From NCBI GenBank assembly GCA_963920765.1, contig OY987242.1:3932789-3996788 (forward strand): a stretch of DNA of 64,000 nucleotides, written 5' to 3'. The DNA is from Ulota crispa (Eukaryota; Streptophyta; Bryopsida; Orthotrichales; Orthotrichaceae). Under the pieces are notes generated by a model. That model was given only the letters and a program-made list of their open reading frames with translations, did no database searches and was not told where the DNA came from. Below are positions 38,147 through 48,960 of this stretch, piece after piece; within the stretch, counting starts at the first letter, position 1; each line of letters opens with the position of its first letter. The position numbers and the translations under genes were made by a program.

Positions 38147-41100
38147 ATGGGATCGTTGGAAGAAGAGGCGTTAGTCCATGGATCTCCAGTGACTCTGCGT
38201 GACGATGCACCTGCTTTCAGCAGTAAACTGTGGAGTCCACATGTGCGAGACTTGCATTTCCTGAGCTTCAGTTTCCTGTTCGTCTTTCTGGCGTACAGCT
38301 CTTTGCAGAATCTCGAGAGCAGCATCCACGAGGTCAGTTAAGCTCTCCATGTTCCTTCACGGTTTTTGACATTAAATGGTACTCCCTCTGTCTCTCTAAA
38401 AAGCTTCAAATCAGACACATTTCTTGTATACCACTGAAAAGCTCCCTTTTGCTAATTTCAAAGGTTAAGAAAGCATTTGCCATGTTCAATGATCTCATGG
38501 GGGCAAGTTAAGCAATTAGAGTGCATTCCTCTCATAGCAAGCTTGGCCTTGCTCATATGAGGTACCATTGTTGCTACTAATCTTTAAATCATCAATGATG
38601 AGGAGCTGGCAGTATGCACAAATATGGTATTTTTTGCATGGAATTTGGGTACCTAAATGGCGACATCAAAACTAGAGATTTTGTATACATCTGATAGATG
38701 GTATATTGATTCTAGAATGCATGTGTCACTAGCACAAAGACTAAAAACACAGTTAACCCTTCAGGAAGTTTTTTGGACGTTTTTAGAAGGACAGAGGGAG
38801 TAACAAACTAAATTCAAAAATAAATAAATAAATTGACAACAAAAGCCGTGGTTTGGATGAAGAGAGAGTTCATTTTTTTGTTTGGTGTGCAGGATGATGG
38901 ACTGGGATCAACGTCGGTAGGCGTGCTGTACCTGTCTTTGACGCTCTCCTCTTTGGGAGCTCCGCTCGTGGTAGTATGGCTGGGATCAAAGCGTGCTTTG
39001 TTGGTGGGATTGACTGGTTACTGGGCCTTTACCTCAGCTAATCTTTACCCTACTTGGTACAGTGCAAGACACCATAAACCAACAAATTTTTGGCCAAAAA
39101 TGTCAAATAGTTGCCGACTTTGAATGCCGAAAACTTTTTCTTAAGCTCCAATCTGTTTTTGTAACTTTCATCCTAAAACCTTCTTGCTTACAGTTATGGA
39201 AAGTTTCAACTTATTGAGGGGTGCTATGAATAGCTTATATGGTTTTTTGGTCTTCGTTGCTTTATGCTGTCTTCCACCGTAGGATACGTCCAAATCTCAT
39301 CTCTCCCAATACGTGTTTGCTCGTGTCCTTGGTTTTTTGTTTTTTCCTCTCGTCTCTAGTACTCAAAACTTGCCTATCTGTGGAGTGTGTCTTTTGAAAG
39401 CGTAAGAAAACTGGCAGTTGTGAGATCATGGTCTGACAAGGAGTGGATTTGGAGATTTGCAGGATTACTATGATTCCTGCTTCCTTATTTTTGGGATTCA
39501 CTGCGTCGATTCTGTGGTGTGCTCAGGTGAGACCTTGATTTACCCCCTCTCTTTAGGACCGTCCCTGGTTACAACATCCTGCTTTAACAAAATATTGTTG
39601 TGCTAGCTTGGTCAATCGCAGGTTACTTATCTCCATCGAATCTCTCAAGTTGTGATGTTTGCTTTTCCTTTGGAGAGAGCTGCTTAGAAAAAAGAGAAGA
39701 AAAATGAATCAGCAAAGTCGGAGTTTCGTTTCATATGAAAATTTCATGTTGTGATATATTTTTATGAAATTTTGCAGGGGACGTACTTGACCAATGCAGC
39801 AAAGAGCCATGCCGTATCTTGTGGTGTTTCAGAAGAATCTGCTATTGGATCGTTCAATGGCGAATTCTGGGGTGTTTATACTTCTAACCAGGTGCTAATT
39901 ACGTGGTTTTCTCCTGTGCAATCTCTGCAACATCTTTGCCTTAGAAAGTCTGGAAACTCATGTATGTTTTTTCCGTACATGCCATTGAATAGATTCTTGG
40001 TTTTGTGTACACCCAGGTTGTCTTCTAATCACACTAGCTCACTATTGAAAATTAGTTTCTTTTTTTCTTATTAGTGTTCTGGTAGTGAGTTTTTTCAGGT
40101 GGTGGGCAACCTTCTTTCACTTGCCTTGCTCTATTATGCCAAGGTGAGGGGAAAAACAATCTGTTTAGGTGTATTCTATCATTGATTTTCTGGAATAAAC
40201 ATTTATTAATCTCGACGTACCCAAAGATCCAAAAACTAGCCGCTTCCGCATCTATAGGATTTGTTAAAGAAAATGCACCAATACAAGAAGGAAATCGTGG
40301 CCTATGTTTGATAGTTTTTGAAAGTTACATTAATTTACTACTGGCTCCCACAATGGAATATTCTTTTTTTGTAGCACTTTTTTTGTATTTAATGTGTCCT
40401 CATCCTCAAATCTATATTTTACGTGTATAACAGGGCTCTACCTCTGGAACGACACTACTTATCATCGTCTTCCTAGGGAGTTTGGGAGTAGGCACTGCTC
40501 TTGCGTTTTTCCTAAGCCCACAAAATCCAAGCTACATGGCAATTTCAGAGGACGTGTTATTGCCTTCCTCACCCACAAAAATTCAAGACCTTATGAAGCG
40601 AATGTTTGCTTTATTGCATGAAAAGAAGATGGTTTTGCTTATCTGGGTTCTTGTATATTCAGGCTTCCAACAAGCATTTGTATGGTATGTTTATATTTCT
40701 CCTTGGCCTCTGAAATAGATCATATTTGCGATTCTAGTACTGAATGTTTTTATTTTCTTAAGTTCCAACAATAAGAAGGTTTTCTTTGTTGTTCACTAGT
40801 GGACATATGTTTCAAGATTTTTTTATACACTTGCTTATTGAAGAAGTCTATTGTGATTGAAATCAATGTTTACACAACGTGCCACTGAAGTTGTTTGGGT
40901 ATCGTCGTTTCACAGTTGTAGTTTAAATTAGCAAAATTTATACCAATTTTTCAAGTTCCTACGAAAAAGTTAAGTCCATAGCGTTAAATTTGAAGATTTA
41001 GCACATTAAGTAGTGTTTATAACCACTTGAGCTAATTATGAAAATCACTTTTGGGATCGCTGTTATGAATCAGGGGAGATTTTACCAAAGACATTATTAC

Positions 41101-42551
41101 ACCAGCATTTGGTGTGGCGTGGGTGGGAGGTGTCATGGCTCTTTATGGTGCATCTGACGCTATTGTAAGTAATGGTTCTTGCTTCTTCATGCATCTCATT
41201 TTTATAACTATTTTTCAATGAAGGAGCTGCATTTTATTCTTAATTGATTCAGTTGTAGATTATCGATTTAGCATTAAATCATCGGACGTCATGTTACAGT
41301 GGTATCAATATCTCTCTCCATTAGCTATTTTCACTGTCAATTCTATTAACTTTTTCTACCATGGTTTTCAGTGGAAATATTTTTATTGTTTGGACGGAAG
41401 TTTTATTCATTTTCTTTCAAAGAGAATGGTATGAAGGCTTACTTTTTCTAATGCTACTAGCTCTTTGAAACTTCAAATTTGGTGGGTGGGTGTGCACAGA
41501 GTTCCGTCGTGGCTGGCAAATTCTCGACAGGGTTGCCAGCGATTGCTGCTATCACTTGTGTGGGAGCAATTTCGCAGGGAATGGCGTTAGTGTTGCTCTT
41601 GTTTAAACAGCAGTGAGAGCCCTTCCATTTTCTCTTTTTTATTTCTTCTCACAGGTTCCTCAAAAAATGTTTTTTTTCACAACGCGGTTGCTTTACACAA
41701 AGCGTGATATAAGCATGAAGCGTAATAACAGGTTTTTTGTTTGTACCGTCTTGTAGGTACGGGGGAGGATGGCTTGACTATTTGCTCCTCAGTGGATTAG
41801 CTATTGCCTGGGGTGTAGGCGATGCTGCATTTAACACCCAAATTAGCGCTCTGCTGGGGATCTTTTACCCTGACGACACAGTAAGACAGGCTCCTTTACT
41901 AATTTTCTCTAGATTATAGTACGATTCTTAAGCAACATTTGCTTGTTCATGAATGCCTTGTTGTTTGAGCTGCAACGCCTAGAACTCTTTGTTCAAATCT
42001 TTAAGCCCAAGTACAAAACGTCTGGTCCGCAAGTGAGTATAGTACCTTTCAAAGTTGTTCAAATATCGTAGGGTGTGATTTATTTCAACTTTGCATATCT
42101 ATATATATGTACATATATACATATGTATATATATTTGTATACATACGCACACACATGTATGCATGTGTGTGCTTATGTGCATGTGTGTACCTATATCCAT
42201 ATGTGTATGCATGTGTGTATATATTTGCATGTGTGTGTGTGTATATATGTATATATATATATATATATATGTGTGGATGCAATTATGGCTGGGCAATTCG
42301 GGCTTACCTTTGCGCAGCATGGATAATCCGGACTCTTATTGAGGGTTCTATGTTTGGTGATGCTGCAGGAAGCAGCATTTGCTCAGTGGAGGATATGGCA
42401 AAGTGCTGCAACGTCTGCTGCCTTTTTTGCAAGCTCGCGCACTGATTTCTTCATCAAATTATACGTCTTGCTGGGCCTTCTTGTTCTTGCAATGATTGCA
42501 CTCCTCTTTGTCATTGCGCGCCACATTGGCTGGGTTAACTGGAGGCAATGA
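38147..42551 (+). CDS. UNC93-like: UNC93-like MFS membrane protein, 444 aa
   Basis: Ten exons join in frame with GT-AG introns: 38147-38332, 38893-39056, 39463-39526, 39778-39891, 40099-40143, 40434-40684, 41074-41164, 41500-41612, 41757-41880 and 42369-42551 (1335 nt). The start MGSLEEEALVHG is chosen because the in-frame codon upstream is GTG. The protein is a multispanning membrane protein with the UNC93 family pattern: FLFVFLAYSSLQNLESS in TM1, GPS-type stretch SVGVLYLSLTLSSLGAP, ILWCAQGTYLT, FFGVF-like NGEFWGVYTSNQ, then a long loop (about 205-255) and GWLDYLLLSGLAIAWGVGDA near the C-terminus, ending GWVNWRQ. The length matches plant UNC93-like proteins. In Arabidopsis a family member affects potassium balance and ABA response; the role here is inferred. 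Intron 9 contains an expanded TA/TG tract close to the exon 10 acceptor. Confidence 0.95.
42098..42276. repeat. TA/TG/CA compound microsatellite in UNC93-like intron 9
   Basis: About 180 bp of alternating pyrimidine-purine words (TATATG, GTGTGC, ATGTGT) end 92 bp before the exon 10 acceptor. Open frames across it are not genes. Confidence 0.9.
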
Positions 42552-43262
42552 TATTAGCTTCGCTGTAATACAGATGGTTGAACACACAGTTTAGTTTCTC
42601 TATTGGCCTTGCGCCTATGAAGGACTTGCTATTACTAGGTATTCACACTGTCTATCCCACCTTAAGGTTTTCTTGTACAATGATGTGGACATCAAGGGTG
42701 TATCAGTCACAACCCTTGGAATCTATTCACAACACCTTGATTGTAACACCAACAATGTAAATGCTCCTGCTTTATTTCTCCCACAATTGCTTGGCTTACA
42801 CCAAAACTCCTTCACGCAAACATTCACATTCAAAAAATTAGATATTTGGACCAAATGATTGTACTAGATTGCACAAAAGAATTTCTATATTAGCCAAAAA
42901 ATTATGGAACTTGCAAATTGCTATATTGGGCAGCAGTTCACTGTCCCAATCACCGCTGTCACAAACTATGAAGTGACAAGTGATGAATAGAAACATTTAT
43001 TTCCGGCAAGAGAGAAACTATGCTGGTATAGCAGGCTGGACACTCATTTGAGTCAGGTAACATGTCTGTCAACATATCTAATCTTCTAACACTACTTCAG
43101 TGGAAACAGATTCCATGGAATTTTTATCTCCAAAACTGCTCAACTTCTGAAAAACTACAGAGTCGAGAAAATACTAAATGCCGTTTGGACTGCAATTTAG
43201 AACAGCTGTATCCAGTTCCAAAAACTAGCAGAGATTATCGTAACAAACCAGGCCAACTTGTT
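42552..43262. other. Convergent gap between the UNC93-like and Maf genes
   Basis: This 711-bp gap should hold both 3' untranslated regions. No other gene was seen. Confidence 0.5.
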
Positions 43263-45682
43263 CTAAATTTTGTTCAATAGACTGAACAAATCCTTCAATT
43301 CCCCGCAAATGGTTCGGCTACGCCTTGATTACACCACTCTTAACCAGCCGATCCACTTCCACCGAAAACCTAATTCAACATACACAAAAAGAATGCCAAC
43401 GTTTTTGCCAAAAATTATATCATCACAACTAGAACAGGCTAATTCAAATGTGACAAATGCTTGTATGGGCAGCGTTGATATCAAAATGGAACTAGAAATG
43501 AATGCAAACAACATACCTATGTACAGGGAACCCCATGATGTTGAAGTAGCAACCATGGATACATTTTACAAAAGATCCTCCAATTCCCTGAGATAGAAGA
43601 CCCGTCAAACATGAATTACCAGCCGAATGTTAATACCTTTACCGTATTTATAATTCTACTTTAAAACGCGCTTGTTCTAGAGAGGCTATGCAACAGTATT
43701 AATAGAAATCAGCCCAGTAGATGGTATATTCTTAATACTGACAGCTACTTACTTGAATGCCATATGCTCCTGCCTTGTCCATAGGCTCGCCAGAGGCAAT
43801 ATAAGCAAGAATTGCTTCCTCCTCCAGATCAGCAAACTCCACCTAAACAGAGAATCATCCATTATGACAAGCATTTTGTTAACCAAGATCAAGTACTCGC
43901 ACCGCAGAATACAATCTGGATTACAACATATATTGCATACGTTTACATGTCAAGTCTCAAACAGGATAAAAGAGTACGGAAAGAATTCATGTAATTGTAC
44001 CAAGGTTTCTTCAAAGAATGATTGCACAAGAGGAGAAGCTCCCAGTGCTGGATCTGTAAGTATCAAAAAATAGAGTGTGTAAGAAGATGGATATCAAGCA
44101 GTGAAACTGCAAACAGATTAAAAACAATGATGTACTAGAAAACAACAACCTGCCTGGATGAAGTACAGTACAATCACAGTCTAGTAGATTACCAGAAGGA
44201 TTAGGCAAGACTAGCGCAACTCCTGTGTAAACTTTATGCTTCTGTCCTGCACAATTTTATGTCAATACATGTGCAAGACTCTCCACAGGACTGGTCATAA
44301 AAACTAGCATTGATACTGAACCTACGCTTTGAAAATGAAACCAAGTACACTGGCAGCTCTTATTATAAAAAGCCAAACTATCTCACCACTTAAACTTGAC
44401 AGCATTCGATAAGCATCGTCCTTATCACGTGGTTTCTCCAAAACTTTTACCTGCACTACAGCAACCCCCAAACTAAATCTCGATTCAATTTACAGCTTTG
44501 TATAATTTTCAACAAATCGAAGGCTGAAAACAAGTTGGAATGAGAGGTAAAAATTACATTAAGCTCAACAACGGTATCTGCTGCAATGATCAAATCTACC
44601 CGCTTGCCACCAGCCTGCATATCTTGCAAATAATACAGAGTTAATTCAAGAATAATGCAAAGACAGCATATTCTCAATCAAGGCTCTCAATAGTCTGAAG
44701 ATGCTCGCCACATTATAATTTGCTATCCCAGATGAGAAATCGTCCATAGCAATCTTAGACATCCAAAGCTACACTTGTATTCTCATTAGCTCAGTCACGC
44801 CATCGCATACTACAAAAAAAATCATTACTACAAAGAAACTCATTCCAAACCAAAATAGGGATGCTCTAAGATGCACTCATCACTAGTAAAACATTGCATT
44901 AAATTGAGGAGCCAAGACCTGCATAGCCTTCTGAGAAACCTCAACTGCCTTTTGAGTGGCTGTTTCTGTAGCATACTCTGCAAATTCCAGGTCCACATCC
45001 GAACAATAAGAAAGCACCTTAAGACTTGCGGCAGGAGCATTCACTTGACTATAATGTAAATACATTTCCTTGAAAAACATGATAACCCTAAAAGAAATAG
45101 GGAAAATTTCATGGGTACCCCTGAAGTTGCCATATTTTCATAGATACCCCTGCTTTTTCAAAATTTCACAAATGCTCTTGGACCAAAATTTTCAAGTGTT
45201 TGTTTTTGTCCTTCTTCCTTTGTGCGCACGCATAACAAGAAAGAAGTAGTATGCGCACAAAGGGAGAAGGAAATGGCATGCACAACAAAACAAACACTTG
45301 AAAATTTTGGTCCAAGGGTATTTGTGAAATTTTTGAAAAGGCAGGGGTATCTATGAAAAATATGGCAAACTTCAGGGGTATCCATGAAATTTTCCCAAAG
45401 AAATAGGGTCTTGATACTGCCACCCCCATTTTGATACGGCCACCCCCCTCTTTTACATTATTGTTCAATTTTTAGTGGTTTGAGGGGAAATTTTCTATAA
45501 AAAAATTAGAATTAAATGTGTACAAAACCAAGTGATATTTGGGGTTTTCAAAATGATAAACCGCAATCAAAAATTTTGATAAGGAAAAAAAATAGAGTGT
45601 TGTCTTTTCTTATCAAAAATTTTGATTGCAGTTTATCATTTTGAAAAAACACCAACACAAAATCCCTTGGTTTAATACATAT

Positions 45683-45729
<47 letters not shown>

Positions 45730-46124
45730 TATATTTAAATTGTCCCCAAAAACCACTAAAAATTGAACAATGATATAAAAGAGGGGGTGGCAGTATCAAG
45801 ACCCAAGAAATATACCGACTTCAATACATAACAGAATTCAAGTACCTCCAGGATTTGCAAAAACAGACTTATCAAGGTTCTCCTCAAACGTAGATGGAAA
45901 AACCTCAACTTTGAGACCCTGCATTGATGCACACCTCCCACTTTATCACCACTTTATCAAGTGCCACACACAACACAGCAAAAGCAACAAAAAGTTGAAA
46001 CAGATCGTCAAAAGATTGAGAAGAGAAAACACACCAGTCCACGCAAAAGCTCGGATCTTCGAGGCGAAGCAGACGCCAGCACAATCCGCTTGGTGGACAA
46101 CAAGGGCAAATGCTGAATCAACAT
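43263..46124 (-). CDS. maf-like: Maf/HAM1-like nucleoside triphosphate pyrophosphatase, 222 aa
   Basis: Maf proteins hydrolyse non-canonical or excess NTPs to NMP and pyrophosphate. Ten exons close in frame (669 nt): 46035-46124, 45846-45918, 44919-44977, 44558-44614, 44387-44450, 44154-44246, 44001-44053, 43753-43842, 43517-43587 and 43263-43281. The start at 46124 has an in-frame stop just upstream. Motifs are [15 protein letters not shown] (substrate-binding signature), [75 protein letters not shown] and [10 protein letters not shown]. All expected blocks are present and the length is typical. The intron after exon 6 needs a GC donor (CCAG then GCAGG), since the nearby GT donor gives a stop. 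The six-codon last exon (LLNKI) is the least certain. Intron 2 carries two nested transposons. A telo-box lies upstream. Confidence 0.9.
45100..45396. mobile_element. Mutator-like MITE, family B, copy 4 (in Maf intron 2)
   Basis: The element starts GGGAAAATTTCATGG and ends CCATGAAATTTTCCC, with a perfect 9-bp duplication AAAGAAATA on both sides (45091-45099, 45397-45405). Confidence 0.9.
45406..45804. mobile_element. hAT-like MITE (in Maf intron 2)
   Basis: Inverted ends GGGTCTTGATACTGCCACC and the complement are flanked by the 8-bp repeat AAGAAATA (45398-45405, 45805-45812). The arms pair over most of their length, and an AT run (45690-45720) interrupts the right arm. An 8-bp duplication suits hAT, though the terminal bases are not typical. 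Confidence 0.8.
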
Positions 46125-47265
46125 GTTGAATCCTCAACCCTATCATCATAGGAAACACTGCAACGTGATCATTATACAATTCCACAGCGCATACAAAAGT
46201 AGAGGATATTAAAACTGTTAGTTTTCTAACCTTAATTCCTGATACCAGCAGCAACTCGCCTATCCATACATTTCGTTTGAAAATGGTGAAAACATGACTT
46301 GGTTAGAAATTGCTGGAAGCATGGCTTGGTTAGAAAATGATGAAAGCATGAATTGGTTGAATGTCTAAGAACACTGTTCTTGAATAGAAATGAGTTTATC
46401 CATTGTCGTTTCTAGTAATCTACAACCTCAAAAAATCGTACATAGTGAAGGAAATTTTAATCTCAACAGATAGGGTTTTGTACCTGAAGTGATCTCTCTA
46501 TAGAACTATAACTGATATTGCAATAATAACAATCGTAAGAAAGCTTGTAGTGATACAGATAGTGTATTTTTAGTATAGTATAATCCTCTCATAGCCTAAC
46601 AAGTATTTCACCTCAGTACAATCTCAGAACGCAAGCCAACAAAACACTAACCCTAATCCTAAAATCCATTTCATGGACAGTCCTGGCAAATTTGAGTCTC
46701 TTTGTATTCAAACTTACCGAACAAGGAATATTCTCTTGTCGATCTTTAGATTACTGCAACAACAGTGCGCTCCAAGCAGCCAAAACACAAGAGTCGATGG
46801 AGAAAAACAGAACCCGACCACGGGAGAGATTTAGGGTTTAGGGTTTATTGCTTTCATCAGATCTCAGGCTTTTCGAAAAAGGAACCAAAAAAGCAAAAGC
46901 TATGAATTAAAGCGATGGAATTGGGCAGGTATTATTAGCTCACCCCAAACTACATTTAGTTTGAAATTAAAATGTTTTACTTTGTGCCGGGAGATAATAA
47001 TGGAAATGGTGAATTAGTGATTAGCTTTCCATCTTTCCATGACATGAGGCATGAGCTCGTATTATTGTACGGAGTGATCTATTTTGTTTCTTTCTTTGCA
47101 CCATTTGAACGTTTGAATGGGAACTTTTGAGGCTTATTGTTAATTGTGTTTATTATGGGGCCTCCAACCGGTTATTATTATTTTGAGCGAACTTTCTCCC
47201 AAATCTTGCCTCATTTCAACACTTGCAATTTGCATTGCAAAATTTGATTTAACATTAAAAAAAAA
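46125..47265. other. Maf upstream region
   Basis: It probably includes the promoter and leader with the telo-box near 46835. No other gene was seen. Confidence 0.4.
46831..46847. promoter_or_regulatory. Telo-box-like motif upstream of the Maf gene
   Basis: Two TTTAGGG units lie about 700 bp upstream of the Maf start codon, probably in its promoter or 5' leader. In plants AAACCCTAA telo-boxes are common near the starts of genes active in dividing cells. Its use here is inferred from position only. Confidence 0.3.
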
Positions 47266-47693
47266 GGGAAATTGCAAATAGGGGCATCAAAATTAAAGAT
47301 ATTTCATACAGGGGCACAGTTTCAAAATAATTATAAATAGGGGTGCAATTTCAAAATAATTTGCAAGTTGTTGTTTTTGGTTTGGACATTGGTTGATTTA
47401 GATATATCACATCAAATGTTAGCTAATTTCCAAGAAACTTAGAAGTTTTTCTAAAAATTGTCATCCTCTTTGCTAAAATTTATTTATTTAGGCTTGATTA
47501 GGAGAGGCCTTTAAGTTTTTTGAAAGTTGGCTAACATTTGATGTGAGATATTTAAATCAACCAATGTCCAAACCAAAAAACTTACAAAAACTTACAAATT
47601 ATTTTGAAATTGCGCCCCAATTTGTAATTATTTTGAAATTGTGCAACTATTTGTAATATTATTCATTTTTGTGCCTCTATTTGTATTTTCCCC
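47266..47693. mobile_element. Foldback MITE with probable 9-bp target duplication
   Basis: The ends GGGAAATTGCAAATAGGGGC and TGCCTCTATTTGTATTTTCC pair, and arms of about 170 bp continue inward (GGTTTGGACATTGGTTGATT and its complement). TAAAAAAAA flanks both sides, but its low complexity weakens this as a duplication. Confidence 0.7.
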
Positions 47694-48956
47694 TAAAAAA
47701 AAGTGGGCAAAAAATGGACAAAATTTTTTAATTCATCTTAAACAAGCATTATACCTGCTAATATTTTGGGTGAATGTTATTAATGATGGATAGTTTTATG
47801 GATGACATGCACTCATGGACAATTTTGTCCAATTCCTTTCCTTGCAGAGGGTTTGTGTAGCTACACCGTGAGCTACACCAAAACCACAATTTAGTATGGA
47901 CTAAAATCACGATTTAGTCTTAACCACAATATTTTTGACAATTATGACTATTTTCTGTCTTTTGTAAATTAACGTGAATTCAAATTCTTCTAAACAACAT
48001 TGTTTCTAAACACTTCAAACCCACATTCAAGCTTCTCTAGCCGGTAACCTTTACAATTTATGGTCTTGCTTGTCATAATGACTTGTAACACTAGGTAAAA
48101 TTACCAAATTAATTGTTTCCCTGTAGTATATAGTGCTTTTGGTGTAGTCCAACTAAAATCCAAGGAAAATTCCTTGCCTTCAATTACAGACTATTTTGTT
48201 TTACTTGTAATCTCAATTTTGGGGATGTTTTTCCTAATTCAAATTGAAACAATTTTAATAAAAGAATGAAGAATGTTTGGAAGAAATTCAGTATTTTAGT
48301 GCTTCTTGGGGGGATATATTCCAAGGCTTGACTGAAAAAAAAAATTGGCAAATTGGGAAGGGGGGTAGGTAGAGCATCAGTGTCTCGTTGACCTGGACCA
48401 AATTCTGCCAAAAAAAACTTAAATTTTTAATGTTTCTACAATGTACTGGAATTTTCCTTTTAGATTCTTTGATATGTTAGGGGCAGCTTAAAATATTTTA
48501 TTCTTGGTTTTTATGCTCATTTCAACAAATTTTGACTGGAAACCGTCAAATTGCTTTCAGAAGCTTGTTAAAAATCTTGCAAAAACAGTTTCACTAATAA
48601 TAATAATCTTAAGAAAGATCATAACAATAACAATAATAATAATATAAAAAAGGGCCATTGTGAGTATGTTGGGATGGCTTGGCTGTAGACATATCGCTAC
48701 AACATGGATAGCAAGGGTTGCCCTTGTTATATCCTCTTGGAGATAGACTCTATGTCACCAATCATACTAATAACAAATAATGAGTAGTTGAACTTAGTAC
48801 AGTAATTCAGTCAAGAAGAGCTCTAAAGGTTTTATCTATATTTTGCACTAGTGTTACATTGTATCAATCTTGGAAATAGAGCTAATTCATTTTAGCACAA
48901 TTTCATTCCTCTAATACACAACCATAGAATATGCATTTTCCCAAAAATAAAAGATT
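47694..48956. other. AT-rich gene-free DNA
   Basis: No gene or clear repeat was recognised here. Confidence 0.4.
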
Positions 48957-48960
48957 TTAA

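Noticed and set aside
42075-42445. Tyr/Ile/Cys/His-rich ORFs on both strands
   Set aside because: They come from the TA/TG microsatellite in UNC93-like intron 9.
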